Part shown: one piece after another, positions 1 to 9,536 of the stretch
Layout: each line of letters starts with the position of its first letter
How positions within the stretch are numbered: position 1 is the stretch's first letter
From: Eudoraea sp.
GTDB taxonomy: Bacteria > Bacteroidota > Bacteroidia > Flavobacteriales > Flavobacteriaceae
Assembly: GCA_024639765.1 (NCBI GenBank)
Contig: JAHEHU010000017.1
Location: 1-46,242, forward strand
Length of the DNA stretch: 46,242 nt
Reading direction: 5' to 3'
Made by a program: the position numbers and the translations under genes
Notes under the pieces: generated by a model
The model's database searches: none
Told to the model about the DNA's origin: nothing
Seen by the model: the letters and a program-made list of their open reading frames with translations, nothing else

Positions 1-684
1 ACCCTTACCTTTTTTCGCTACACATCCCTTAAGACAAAGATCTGGGCCTTTGGAATGATGCAATTTGCCCATAAGCAACTGCATAATGTTGAAGGCTTAC
101 TTTTTTATAAACTTTTGGGTAGTGGAAAAGCCGAATTTAATCCAAGACCAGATTGGTCCGTATATGCCTTATTGCAGGTTTGGGATAATGAGGCAAAAGC
201 GGTTCAGTTCCTTCAAGGATCTGAACTCATGGTCCAATACAAGCAGCGGAGCTCTCAGCAATGGACGCTTTTTTTAAAGAACAAGATGGCAAGGGGTAAA
301 TGGGCAGGGCAAAATCCATTTGTAAAGCACGCTCATCTTGCTGATGACATCCCGTATGTTGTGGCCATCACCAGGGCAACCATAAAAACCAAATTCTTAA
401 GGACGTTCTGGAAGAATGTACCGGCTTCTCAAAAACCACTGCTTGATAATGACGGACTACTTTTTACAAAGGGAATAGGGGAGGTGCCTATAAGTCAAAT
501 GGCCACCTTTAGTTTGTGGAAGGACCAGCAAGCTTTGGATGAATTCGCTTACCGCAGCAGGGAGCATATCAAAGTAATAGGGGAAACACGCCGGCTAAAT
601 TGGTACAAAGAGGAATTATTTTCAAGATTTCAACCCTACCGTTCCCTTGGATCATGGGACGGGGTAGCACCTATTCTTTTTTAA
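1..684 (+). CDS. crtA: CrtA-type carotenoid oxygenase, probably carotenoid 2-hydroxylase (5' end missing)
   Basis: Spheroidene monooxygenase (CrtA) family. The reading frame is open from base 1, and the residues before the first ATG at 55 (FFRYTSLKTKIWAFGMMQF) match the family N-terminus, so the gene starts outside the window and 55 is not the true start. Further family signatures are AITRATIKTKFLRTFW, GLLFTKGIGEVP, QMATFSLW, FAYRSREH and WYKEELFSRF near the end. In the Flavobacterium strain P99-3, a crtA-related gene encodes a carotenoid 2-hydroxylase that makes myxol, and the neighbouring cruF, crtD and crtZ fit that role better than the ketolase role of purple bacteria. It converges with cruF, 12 bp apart. 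The family call is firm; the exact reaction is inferred from context. Confidence 0.85.
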   Translation, partial: TLTFFRYTSLKTKIWAFGMMQFAHKQLHNVEGLLFYKLLGSGKAEFNPRPDWSVYALLQVWDNEAKAVQFLQGSELMVQYKQRSSQQWTLFLKNKMARGKWAGQNPFVKHAHLADDIPYVVAITRATIKTKFLRTFWKNVPASQKPLLDNDGLLFTKGIGEVPISQMATFSLWKDQQALDEFAYRSREHIKVIGETRRLNWYKEELFSRFQPYRSLGSWDGVAPILF

Positions 685-696
685 TTTTGCATTGGT

Positions 697-1329
697 CTAA
701 AACCAACTATAGAAATAGACAAAGAATAAGAGTTGAGCGGCGTATAAATGGAGTGAAAACCGGAGATCCCCTGTTAGCTTCGTCCACTTTACCAAGGTGT
801 GGAATAAGACAGCTATCAGGAACCAGCTGATGTAGTTCTTCAATGGGGCTAGTCCATCCTCGAATTCCCAAAAATCGAATCGAGGTGCACTGTGTTCCAT
901 AAAATAATCCAAAATAAGCATGAGGGTAGCACCTAAAAGTATCTGAACTATATTGTTTTTAATTAGATGCTGAGCAATTCTAGCGCTTATAAAAGTAAGT
1001 AATGCCCAGTTTATTCCTATTAATAGTGGAACACCATCTACTTTTAAACCCAGATTGGCTCCGTAACGGTAAGATCCAAATAGGATGCCGTAATGAACCC
1101 CCAGCCATTCGGCTAACATGCCCCCAAACCATAGTAGAGCGAAAACTGCTCCTTTTCTAGCAGTATTTACTGGAAATACAATAAAGAGCAACAACGTAGA
1201 GATTATAAGATTTAAGGGGGTTTTAGACACAAACCACTCTTCAAATCCAATACTTATACCCACCAGGGCCGCAATATTGAATATCCATAGTATCCAAATG
1301 GCTAAAATATCTTTTTTAAAGCTCCTCAT
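697..1329 (-). CDS. cruF: Carotenoid 1',2'-hydratase, CruF family (DUF422)
   Basis: A 210-residue integral membrane protein with about six hydrophobic segments. CruF adds water to the 1',2' double bond of the acyclic end of gamma-carotene-type carotenoids, giving the 1'-hydroxyl of saproxanthin and myxol. Family signatures are EWLGVHYGILFGSYRYG (about residues 74-90), DGVPLLIGINW and LDYFMEHSAPRFDFWEF, with the tail segment APLKNYISWF. It is the last gene of the merR-crtI-crtB-crtZ-crtD-cruF operon, 4 bp after crtD. A heterodimer-type lycopene cyclase was considered because it is also a small membrane protein, but the motifs fit CruF. Confidence 0.82.
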   Translation of the reverse strand: MRSFKKDILAIWILWIFNIAALVGISIGFEEWFVSKTPLNLIISTLLLFIVFPVNTARKGAVFALLWFGGMLAEWLGVHYGILFGSYRYGANLGLKVDGVPLLIGINWALLTFISARIAQHLIKNNIVQILLGATLMLILDYFMEHSAPRFDFWEFEDGLAPLKNYISWFLIAVLFHTLVKWTKLTGDLRFSLHLYAAQLLFFVYFYSWF

Positions 1330-1333
1330 TACG

Positions 1334-2815
<1,482 letters not shown>

Positions 2816-3268
2816 TTATTTCTTAAAATATTTGAATGGAACCCAGAGCATTCCAAAGCATTCACCTTCTTCCTTACCCAGGTGTTTATGATGAATCTTA
2901 TGAGCACGTCTTACACCTCGCGCATACCAATTATTTGCATTCCGGAACATTTTGAAGCGCTGATGAATAAAAATATCGTGTACTAAAAAATATGTGGCAC
3001 CGTAGGCCATAATCCCGAAACCTATAGGATAACCTACCCAGAATTCACTATTGCTTGCGAGCATTATAAAGCTCATACTTACCACTGCATAAAAAATAAA
3101 AAAGGTATCATTCCTTTCAAACCAGGAATCGTGGTCTTTTTTATGATGATCCTTATGCAAACTCCATAAAAAGCCATGCATAATATATTTATGGGTAAAC
3201 CAAGCCATGAATTCCATGATACTGAAGGTGATTATAAAAACTAGTATCCAGAGAGCAATCTTCATCAT
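2816..3268 (-). CDS. crtZ: Beta-carotene 3-hydroxylase CrtZ
   Basis: Non-haem di-iron membrane hydroxylase, 150 residues, of the fatty-acid-hydroxylase-like type. The histidine clusters that bind iron are all present: HKYIMH, HKDHH, HDIFIHQRF and HKIHH. It adds the 3-hydroxyl on the beta-ring, the ring end of saproxanthin, myxol or zeaxanthin. Four hydrophobic segments surround the histidine clusters. The protein starts with two Met codons, so either may be the start. It lies 7 bp after crtB and 6 bp before crtD. Confidence 0.92.
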   Translation of the reverse strand: MMKIALWILVFIITFSIMEFMAWFTHKYIMHGFLWSLHKDHHKKDHDSWFERNDTFFIFYAVVSMSFIMLASNSEFWVGYPIGFGIMAYGATYFLVHDIFIHQRFKMFRNANNWYARGVRRAHKIHHKHLGKEEGECFGMLWVPFKYFKK

Positions 3269-3275
3269 TATTTAT

Positions 3276-4115
3276 TTATACCAAATTTAATTTATAGTTT
3301 ACATAAGAGCTAGCCAGCAAACCAAATTTTTGATAGTTGGGTACCCGTATCCTGGCATTTTTAATTTCCATGGAGGGTGTTTTTTGAAGTTTTCGCAAGA
3401 GCTGGTAATAGTATTTGTAAGCTGTATATACACCAAATTTGGCTTCATTCGGAAGTTTTACTATTCCTTCGTACCCCCTGAGAAAATCATCTTTTATTTC
3501 TTCAACTATTCTATTTTTAGAGGCTTCGTCTAACTGTAATAAGTTGGTATTTGGAAAATAGGATCTGTTCAAATATTCATAATCTGCTTTCAGGTCCCGT
3601 AAGAAATTCACTTTTTGGAAAGCCGATCCCAGGGCCATGGCCGATTGTTTTAAAGATTCATACTGTTCATCATTGCCATTCACAAAAACTCGTAAACACA
3701 TTAGTCCAACCACATCGGCTGAACCATAGATATACTCCTCAAATTCGGCCTGTGTGGCGTAAACCTGTTTTTGGAGGTCCATACGCATACTCTTCATAAA
3801 GGCCTCAACTAAATGAAGCGGAATGGAATACTGATGATAGGTGTGCTGAAAAGAATTCAGTATGGGGTTAAGGCTAATTTTATTTTCTAAACTATTATAG
3901 AGCTCCTTTTCGAAATTATTGAATAATTCTTTCTTGTTGAAATCATGAAAACTATCAACTATTTCATCTGCAAATCGCACAAAACCATAGATGTTATAAA
4001 TATCCTTTCGAATTGAAGGGGCAAGCATTTTTGTCGCCAGCGCAAAGGATGTGCTGTACGATTGAGTGACTATCTTACTGCAGTCAAATGAAACATTGTC
4101 GAAAATAGATTTCAT
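3276..4115 (-). CDS. crtB: Phytoene synthase CrtB
   Basis: All-alpha isoprenoid synthase, 279 residues, joining two geranylgeranyl diphosphates into phytoene, the first committed carotenoid step. The two Asp-rich, Mg-binding regions are visible as FADEIVDSFHDF (about residues 47-58) and FQKVNFLRDLKADYE (about 186-200). Length is normal for the family. It is 9 bp downstream of crtI in the operon. The GGPP synthase (crtE) that would feed it is not in this window. Confidence 0.93.
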   Translation of the reverse strand: MKSIFDNVSFDCSKIVTQSYSTSFALATKMLAPSIRKDIYNIYGFVRFADEIVDSFHDFNKKELFNNFEKELYNSLENKISLNPILNSFQHTYHQYSIPLHLVEAFMKSMRMDLQKQVYATQAEFEEYIYGSADVVGLMCLRVFVNGNDEQYESLKQSAMALGSAFQKVNFLRDLKADYEYLNRSYFPNTNLLQLDEASKNRIVEEIKDDFLRGYEGIVKLPNEAKFGVYTAYKYYYQLLRKLQKTPSMEIKNARIRVPNYQKFGLLASSYVNYKLNLV

Positions 4116-4124
4116 ACCTACTAA

Positions 4125-5582
4125 TTACTTTTTTTGTTCAATGAGTTCGGAAACTAATTTACCCGAAATCAAGGATGGAGGAACTCCTGGCCCCGGAACC
4201 GTTAATTGTCCTGTGAAATAGAGATCCTTTACTTTTTTGCTTTTGAGCCCTGGTCTTAGAAAAGCGGTTTGCAATAGGGTATTGGCCATTCCATACGCAT
4301 TGCCTTTATAAGAGTTGTACTGTTCCTTAAAATCATTCACGCAGAATGACTCTTTAAATATAATATTATTTTCCACTTTTTGCTTAGTACGCTCTTCCAG
4401 ACGCTTTATGATAACATCAAAATATTGCTGGCGTAAGGCAGGAGTATCTTCCAGATCTGGAGCAATAGGGACAAGAAAGAAGCCGGTTTCATGTCCTTCC
4501 GGTGCCATACTCTTATCTGTGACCGATGGAAAATTCACGTAGAACAAAGGCTCCGTAGGCCATTTGGGATCATCATAGATCTCTTCTGCATGCCTTTCAA
4601 AATCGGTATCAAAGAAAAGATTGTGATGCTCTATATCTTTCAATTTCTTATTGAAACCTACATAGAAAAGGAGGGAGGAAGGAGCAAAGGTCTTGGCATT
4701 CCAATAATCTTCTGAATATTGACGATATTCTGGATCTAGCAAGGTTTCTGAATGATGGTAGTCTGCTCCCGACAGAATAAAATCTGCCGCTATGGTCTTA
4801 TTATCAACCATAATGCCAGTAGCCCGGCCCTTTTCAACAAGAATCTTTTCAACAGCGTGGCCCGTGTGGATGTCTACGCCCAGTTCTTCGGCCAAACTTT
4901 TCATTCCTTCAATTATTTTGTACATGCCTCCTTTTGGATGCCAGGTCCCCAGTCCAAAATCTGCAAAATTCATAAAGCTGTAAAACGATGGCGTTTTACT
5001 GGGCTTTGCACCAAGGAATAGCACCGGAAATTCTAAGGTTGCTATCAATTTTGGATTTTTAAATTGTTTACGAACCTGTCCGCTGATCGTTTTAAAGAAC
5101 TGATCTACCCGCAGTGCTGTATCTTTTGTGACAAGTTCGAAAGGGGATAGCCCAGGTCTGTATACAATTTTGTTGATGGCGATGTCATAATTTTCCTGAG
5201 CTTTGGCAATAAATTTTCTCAAATACTGAGAGCTTCCAGCTTCGATCCGCTCAAATTCTGTACAGATCTTATCCATGCTGTCTCCAATGGTGATCACATC
5301 ATCTGAGAAGAAGATCTTATATGCCGGACTTAGTTTATCCAACTCGTAATAATCAGCTGTACTCTTTCCAAAGTCATTAAAAAATCGTTCAAAAATATCG
5401 GGCATCCAGTACCAACTGGGTCCAATATCAAATGTGAAGCCCTGTTTCGTTAATTGCCTGGCTCTTCCTCCTACCGTTTTGTTTTTCTCATACAGCGCTA
5501 CCTCAAAACCTGCTTTGGCAAGGTAAGAAGCTGCCGAAAGGGAAGAGAAACCAGAACCGATTATCACTACTTTTTTTTGCAT
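4125..5582 (-). CDS. crtI: Phytoene desaturase CrtI
   Basis: FAD-dependent desaturase, 485 residues, converting phytoene stepwise to lycopene. It starts with VVIIGSGFSSLSAASYLAKAG (FAD fold), followed by GGRARQLTKQGFTFDIGPSW. It ends with the CrtI signature DLYFTGQLTVPGPGVPPSL. It is the first enzyme gene after the MerR-type regulator, with a 28-bp gap. No lycopene cyclase gene is visible nearby, so the cyclase must be elsewhere, perhaps just left of the window. Confidence 0.93.
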   Translation of the reverse strand: MQKKVVIIGSGFSSLSAASYLAKAGFEVALYEKNKTVGGRARQLTKQGFTFDIGPSWYWMPDIFERFFNDFGKSTADYYELDKLSPAYKIFFSDDVITIGDSMDKICTEFERIEAGSSQYLRKFIAKAQENYDIAINKIVYRPGLSPFELVTKDTALRVDQFFKTISGQVRKQFKNPKLIATLEFPVLFLGAKPSKTPSFYSFMNFADFGLGTWHPKGGMYKIIEGMKSLAEELGVDIHTGHAVEKILVEKGRATGIMVDNKTIAADFILSGADYHHSETLLDPEYRQYSEDYWNAKTFAPSSLLFYVGFNKKLKDIEHHNLFFDTDFERHAEEIYDDPKWPTEPLFYVNFPSVTDKSMAPEGHETGFFLVPIAPDLEDTPALRQQYFDVIIKRLEERTKQKVENNIIFKESFCVNDFKEQYNSYKGNAYGMANTLLQTAFLRPGLKSKKVKDLYFTGQLTVPGPGVPPSLISGKLVSELIEQKK

Positions 5583-5610
5583 GAAGGGAGTTAATATCTG
5601 TTACTACTTT

Positions 5611-6510
5611 TTATAGAGCCGCCGAGAGATGTTCTACAGATTCAAAGGTTCTGATGTGTTCCGGAAGGCTCTTTTTTCTCAGATATTCTGTTTGCCTTCC
5701 TAAGATCCAAAGTTTTGAGTCTCCGGATGGACTTAGTATGGTATTAAAGTCCTCAATATACTGCTGCAGACTGTCTTTGGTGGGGATGACGGTGAAATAG
5801 GATAAGAAATGGATATTCTTATAATATTTATCAAGGTCTGTTAGGCTTTCCAAAGGCATAGTCTGACCAAGGTAAATGGTCTTATACCCTCTTAAGAGCA
5901 GCTCATAATTTATGAACAACAAGCCAATTTCATGAATCTCATTTTCGGGAAGGAAGAGCACAAAAACCTTATCTTGTCTTGTTGGCTCAACTGTCTGTAT
6001 CTTTTCGGTACTGGTATAGATCTTTTGTTTAATAAGATTGGTAATAAAGTGCTCGTGTGAAGGACTTATAGTATCTGTCTGCCATAATAATCCCAATTCT
6101 GTCAATAGTGGAATAAAAACTTCCCAAAAAATATCTCTGAAAGACCTGTCTGCTAATAAACTGGCATATGTTTTCTGAAATAGGGAAAGGTCAAAATTAA
6201 TCATTGAAAGTTTAAAGGCGTTGATCGCATGGTTCTTGGTACTCTTCTGAGCCACTAATTCCCTAACGACAACAGGTAATTCACTTTCGGGAATCTTAGC
6301 GATCTTGGAGATCTTATACCCACTATTATAGAGTAGCGTTATGTTCAACAGTTTTTGTAAACTTGGTAAACTGTAGGTTCGTATGTTTGTTGAGGTACGC
6401 TCCGGGGACAAGAGGTTATATCTTTTTTCCCAAATACGTATAGTATGCGCCTTAATACCAGACAGGTTCTCAAGATCTCTGATACTAAAAAACTTTTTTA
6501 CGTTGTTCAT
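5611..6510 (-). CDS. CarH/LitR-like MerR-family regulator with B12-binding domain
   Basis: A 299-residue regulator. Residues 8-75 form a MerR-type winged helix (IRDLENLSGIKAHTIRIWEKRY). The C-terminal part resembles the cobalamin-binding region of CarH. It has the exact W-x9-E-H pattern at W143...E153-H154 (helical cap) and E-x-H-x2-G at E191-I-H193-E-I-G196, where the His ligates cobalt in CarH. In Myxococcus and Thermus, CarH tetramers with adenosylcobalamin repress carotenoid genes in the dark, and light breaks the Co-C bond and releases DNA. Its position as first gene of the crt operon suggests autoregulation together with crtI-crtB-crtZ-crtD-cruF. Light response in this organism is inferred from intact motifs and context. 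Confidence 0.85.
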   Translation of the reverse strand: MNNVKKFFSIRDLENLSGIKAHTIRIWEKRYNLLSPERTSTNIRTYSLPSLQKLLNITLLYNSGYKISKIAKIPESELPVVVRELVAQKSTKNHAINAFKLSMINFDLSLFQKTYASLLADRSFRDIFWEVFIPLLTELGLLWQTDTISPSHEHFITNLIKQKIYTSTEKIQTVEPTRQDKVFVLFLPENEIHEIGLLFINYELLLRGYKTIYLGQTMPLESLTDLDKYYKNIHFLSYFTVIPTKDSLQQYIEDFNTILSPSGDSKLWILGRQTEYLRKKSLPEHIRTFESVEHLSAAL

Positions 6511-6531
6511 TATTTCTGCCTAAAGATTAAA

Positions 6532-6539
6532 CAAATTTA
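6532..6539 (-). promoter_or_regulatory. Candidate -7 box of the merR-crt operon
   Basis: On the minus strand the sequence reads TAAATTTG, a full match to the Bacteroidota -7 consensus TAnnTTTG, 21 bp upstream of the merR start codon. A TTG triplet lies 14 bp further upstream (6554-6556), closer than the usual 19-21 bp, so the -33 element is uncertain. Confidence 0.45.
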
Positions 6540-6577
6540 CAATTTTTGAAATGCAACCTTCTAATAGGAACGTTAAA

Positions 6578-6591
6578 ATTTTAGCTAAAAT
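6578..6591. promoter_or_regulatory. 14-bp perfect palindrome upstream of the merR-crt promoter
   Basis: ATTTTAGCTAAAAT is its own reverse complement. It overlaps a second short palindrome, TAAAATTTTA (6574-6583). It lies 49 bp (centre to centre) upstream of the candidate -7 box, so it could be an operator for the CarH-like regulator or another factor. AT-rich sequence makes chance palindromes fairly likely. Confidence 0.3.
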
Positions 6592-6721
6592 GATGTCATT
6601 AGGCGCTTAAAGTAAGGATATAGTAAAACGTAAACAGTCCTCTTCCAAAAACATGAAAGATGATATTTTATATCTTTTGGATGGTAGGGATTATTATAAA
6701 TAGCTAAAGGTAGACCATCAC

Positions 6722-7972
6722 TTAAAACCGTCTTTCAGGATGAAAACCTTCAACCGACATTGATAAAGGTTTTTGCGAAATTAATTCGGACACCAGTTTA
6801 CCAGTGGCAGGACCAAGGCTCCAACCCATCATGGCATGACCTGTAGCCATTGTCAGATTTTTTATTTTGGACATACGACCAATATAGGGAAGGCCATCTG
6901 GAGTAACAGGTCTCAGACCGCACTGGGCCGCTTCCATTTCCTTTGTATTGATCTTAATGTTTTCATAGTAACTCTCCGCTGCCCTGGCAATTGCCATGAC
7001 CCTTTCTTTGCGAATGGTATTGTTGATCCCGGAAAGTTCCATCGTGCCTGCAAATCGCGTAAAATCGCGCATAGGTGTTACAGCCACTTTAGCTTCCATT
7101 AAGATGGCCGGTAGTGCGACCCCTGTTGGTCTCGCAACATTAATTCGATAACCTTTACCCGGCTCTATTAGGAGACGTATGCCCAATGCTTTGGCAAGTC
7201 CCGGTGTCCAGGAACCACTGGCAAGTACAATTTCGTCCGCAGCATACATGGCCTTATTCGTAATTACCTTGTTGATGGTAGTTTTGGTTAACTCAAATCG
7301 TTGAACCTCTTCATTGGCATGAATAAGAACTCCTACATTTTTTAGGTGTTCTTTAAGTTGAGACATGATCTCATTGGGCGATGTATGCGCATCACATTGA
7401 TAATGAATGGCCCCATCAATTTCCTTGTTCAAATTTGGCTGCAATCTATCCAGGGCCTCGCGCGTAAGTTCAGTTACTTCGAGACCTTCATCTGCAGCCC
7501 GTTTGGCTACTTCTTTTTCGTGGTTTCCCTCCTTTTGCGTTTTGTACAACATTAAGAGCCCCTTTTTTTCCAGCTGAAAATCCCCCAGTTCCCCCGAAGC
7601 GTGCATTGCACTATAAAGTTCTTTGCTTAATAGGTTGATGTCTTTGATCAGGGGGATTGCTTTTTCCACATTATATTTGGTGGAAGAACGGTTAAAGGCC
7701 CAGGCCCACCTAATAAAATCCGGGTCTAATCTTGGTTTCATATAAAAAGGACTGCTACTGTTGAACATCCATTTTAGTCCCTTAGCCATCATTCCGGGAG
7801 AGGCTAGTGGTATAATGTGGCTGGGAGTCAGATATCCGGCGTTTACATACGATGCTCCGCCTGTCATCGCAGATTTATCAATAACGGTCACCTCGTTACC
7901 TTCTTTTTGCAGATAGTAGGCGCAACTAAGTCCTACTATACCGCCTCCAATAACTAAAATTTTTTTTCCCAT
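6722..7972 (-). CDS. dadA: D-amino-acid dehydrogenase-like FAD oxidoreductase (DadA family)
   Basis: A 416-residue FAD-dependent oxidoreductase of the DAO/DadA family. The N-terminus KILVIGGGIVGLSCAYYLQ binds FAD. GGASYVNAGYLTPSHIIPLASPG resembles the DadA flavin region, and the C-terminal CGLRPVTPDGLPYIG...TGHAMMGWSLGPATG is the family's closing signature. DadA oxidises D-amino acids to 2-oxo acids and passes electrons to the respiratory chain. Some members act on hydroxyproline-derived D-forms, and the substrate cannot be told here. It stands alone between the crt operon and tRNA-Leu. It may be functionally linked to the D-glutamate-type genes at 19.8-35.1 kb, but nothing in the sequence proves this. 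Confidence 0.78.
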   Translation of the reverse strand: MGKKILVIGGGIVGLSCAYYLQKEGNEVTVIDKSAMTGGASYVNAGYLTPSHIIPLASPGMMAKGLKWMFNSSSPFYMKPRLDPDFIRWAWAFNRSSTKYNVEKAIPLIKDINLLSKELYSAMHASGELGDFQLEKKGLLMLYKTQKEGNHEKEVAKRAADEGLEVTELTREALDRLQPNLNKEIDGAIHYQCDAHTSPNEIMSQLKEHLKNVGVLIHANEEVQRFELTKTTINKVITNKAMYAADEIVLASGSWTPGLAKALGIRLLIEPGKGYRINVARPTGVALPAILMEAKVAVTPMRDFTRFAGTMELSGINNTIRKERVMAIARAAESYYENIKINTKEMEAAQCGLRPVTPDGLPYIGRMSKIKNLTMATGHAMMGWSLGPATGKLVSELISQKPLSMSVEGFHPERRF

Positions 7973-8036
7973 GATTTTCTTGTAGGATATAGGTGCTTCT
8001 TGAAAGAACTAAAATAGGCAATTGACGGCACCGTAA

Positions 8037-8081
8037 AAATAAAAAACCGCCAATCTTCGAAACGATCAAAGAAAAGCGGTT
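8037..8081 (-). terminator. Factor-independent terminator after tRNA-Leu
   Basis: On the minus strand, AACCGC (8081-8076) pairs with GCGGTT (8050-8045) and is followed by a T-rich run. Inside it, TCTTTGA pairs with TCGAAGA (one G-U) around a TCGTT loop, giving a long two-part hairpin. It starts 6 bp past the tRNA 3' end. Confidence 0.7.
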
Positions 8082-8086
8082 CCCGG

Positions 8087-8170
8087 TGCCCACGACTGGA
8101 CTCGAACCAGCACGTCCTTGCGAACACTACCCCCTCAAGGTAGCGTGTCTACCAATTCCACCACGTGGGC
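8087..8170 (-). tRNA. tRNA-Leu, anticodon GAG
   Basis: The minus strand folds as a class II tRNA of 84 nt. The acceptor stem is GCCCACG/CGTGGGC with A as discriminator. The D arm contains GGAATTGGTAGACAC. The anticodon stem CTACC/GGTAG holds the loop TTGAGGG, which gives anticodon GAG (codon CUC). A long variable arm follows (TGTTCGCAAGGACG), and the T arm is CTGG TTCGAGT CCAG. After the discriminator comes CCG, so the CCA end is not fully encoded. Confidence 0.95.
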
Positions 8171-8313
8171 CTAAAAACATATTTTAGGGCCGTAAAGATA
8201 GAGACCTTAATCCTTTCCACCAATACAAATGCTTTTAATTATTACTGAGGATGATCAGGGTAGAAAAATTCTGAAAAAGTTCGCTTTTTCTTTCAGGATG
8301 TAGGTTTGCTAGG

Positions 8314-8763
8314 CTAAGAATCCAGGATATTCCTTAGTTCTTCACTATCCATGACGTATTCGGTTACTTTGAACACTTTTTTACGATTCTCCCTAAATGT
8401 TTTCACAAAGGCTGCAATTTCATTTTCAAGTTCTCCATGAGTAGTAAAAAAGTCCTTTTTAGTAACCTCGGAGCCCCCTTTCACTAAGGTTGAGGCCATT
8501 TCCAGATGGGAAGACACTTTTTGTTGCAACTCGTCACAGCTAAGCGCCAGTTCATGCTCTCTTTTTCTCAGGTCGGCCACGCTTTCCAGATTCTCCTTTT
8601 TAGTGATCCAAATTAGATATTTCGCTATAAGATTATGCAAAAAACGCAGGTCATCTTTGTAAAACTCGAGATCTGATTTCCAATGTTTTGCAAGAAAATA
8701 GAGTTCTTCCCACTTGGAGTTCGGAAAATCACTTTTGCCGGATTCTGTGCTCAATTTGCTCAT
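8314..8763 (-). CDS. Small helical protein of unknown function, paralogue of the protein at 16928-17344
   Basis: A 149-residue, charged, all-helical protein without signal peptide or membrane segment. I do not recognise a named domain. It resembles the 138-residue protein at 16928-17344: both have an N-terminal W..L.FLA/FMADE..F...L pattern, a central stretch of charged helices and a C-terminal helix of similar length. A Crp/Fnr-type site with a correctly spaced -7 box precedes it (8789-8831), so it probably belongs to the local stress regulon. Its ABC-exporter neighbour ends about 70 bp upstream on the same strand, with its own promoter site further up. Confidence 0.7.
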   Translation of the reverse strand: MSKLSTESGKSDFPNSKWEELYFLAKHWKSDLEFYKDDLRFLHNLIAKYLIWITKKENLESVADLRKREHELALSCDELQQKVSSHLEMASTLVKGGSEVTKKDFFTTHGELENEIAAFVKTFRENRKKVFKVTEYVMDSEELRNILDS

Positions 8764-8788
8764 GACGAAAAGGTATTTGTATGAGTAT

Positions 8789-8831
8789 TAAATGTACGAG
8801 GAGAATAAAACAATTCTTATGATTTATATCA
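8789..8831 (-). promoter_or_regulatory. Crp/Fnr-type activator site and -7 box for the helical protein gene
   Basis: TGAT-TTAT-ATCA at 8820-8831 fits TGAY-N4-RTCA. On the minus strand, TACATTTA (8796-8789) is a TAnnTTT box whose centre lies exactly 33 bp away, placing the palindrome near -41 as in class II Crp/Fnr promoters. It is one of five such arrangements in the island. Confidence 0.6.
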
Positions 8832-8834
8832 TAT

Positions 8835-9536
8835 TTAATCAGTTCCGGAACCGTGTGAAATGATTTTACCATCTTCCATTTCTATGATGCGATCTGTTCT
8901 TTTCGCAAAATCGTGGTCGTGTGTCACAACTAACAAGGATAAGCCTTGTTCTTCCTTGAGTTTTTTAAAGATCTGAAACACATTCTCTGCATTAAAACTA
9001 TCTAGATTGCCCGTAGGTTCATCCCCCATAAGTATGGTTGGGTTATTTATCAGCGCCCGGGCAATGGCGACACGTTGTTTTTCGCCTCCCGAGATACGGG
9101 AAGCTCGTTTAACAGCTAAATGACCAATATTGAGCATTTCTAGTTTTTCTTTCGCATCTTTCTCAATTTCCTGATATGTCTTTGCACCTAATTTTCTGGC
9201 AGGTAGCATAACATTTTCCAGAACTGTGAACTCTGACAGCAGGTAGTGGAATTGAAAAACGAAGCCAATGTGTTCGTTCCTGATCTTGGAAAGGGTTTGT
9301 TGCGAATTGCCAGTAACCAGTTCACTGTTCAAGAATAGGTGTCCTTCATAGTCAGTGTCCATGGTAGATAAGATGTAAAGCAAGGTAGATTTCCCTGAAC
9401 CAGATTTACCCATGATAGAAGCAAATTCTCCTTTTTTAACCGAAAAACTTATGTTTTTGAGTACGTGAAAATCTACCGGTTTTCGGAAGTATTTATTGAT
9501 GTTCTTAGTTTCTAGTACAGGACTCATAATTTTCAT
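8835..9536 (-). CDS. ABC transporter ATP-binding protein (LolD/MacB/DevA type)
   Basis: A 233-residue ATPase. It has Walker [10 protein letters not shown] (residues 43-51), the signature [15 protein letters not shown] and Walker [14 protein letters not shown], followed by the switch His in [11 protein letters not shown]. It belongs to the LolD/MacB/DevA family that powers FtsX-type permeases without directly pumping substrate through the bilayer. The start codon directly follows the permease stop codon. With the upstream fusion lipoprotein and permease it makes a three-gene exporter operon. A second Met at residue 4 is an alternative start. Confidence 0.9.
   Translation of the reverse strand: MKIMSPVLETKNINKYFRKPVDFHVLKNISFSVKKGEFASIMGKSGSGKSTLLYILSTMDTDYEGHLFLNSELVTGNSQQTLSKIRNEHIGFVFQFHYLLSEFTVLENVMLPARKLGAKTYQEIEKDAKEKLEMLNIGHLAVKRASRISGGEKQRVAIARALINNPTILMGDEPTGNLDSFNAENVFQIFKKLKEEQGLSLLVVTHDHDFAKRTDRIIEMEDGKIISHGSGTD

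Noticed and set aside
697-1329. Reading this gene as a lycopene cyclase (CrtYcd type)
   Set aside because: The EWLG...FGSYRYG and DGVPLLIG motifs fit CruF; cyclase hallmarks such as the FPxEE/D motif are absent.
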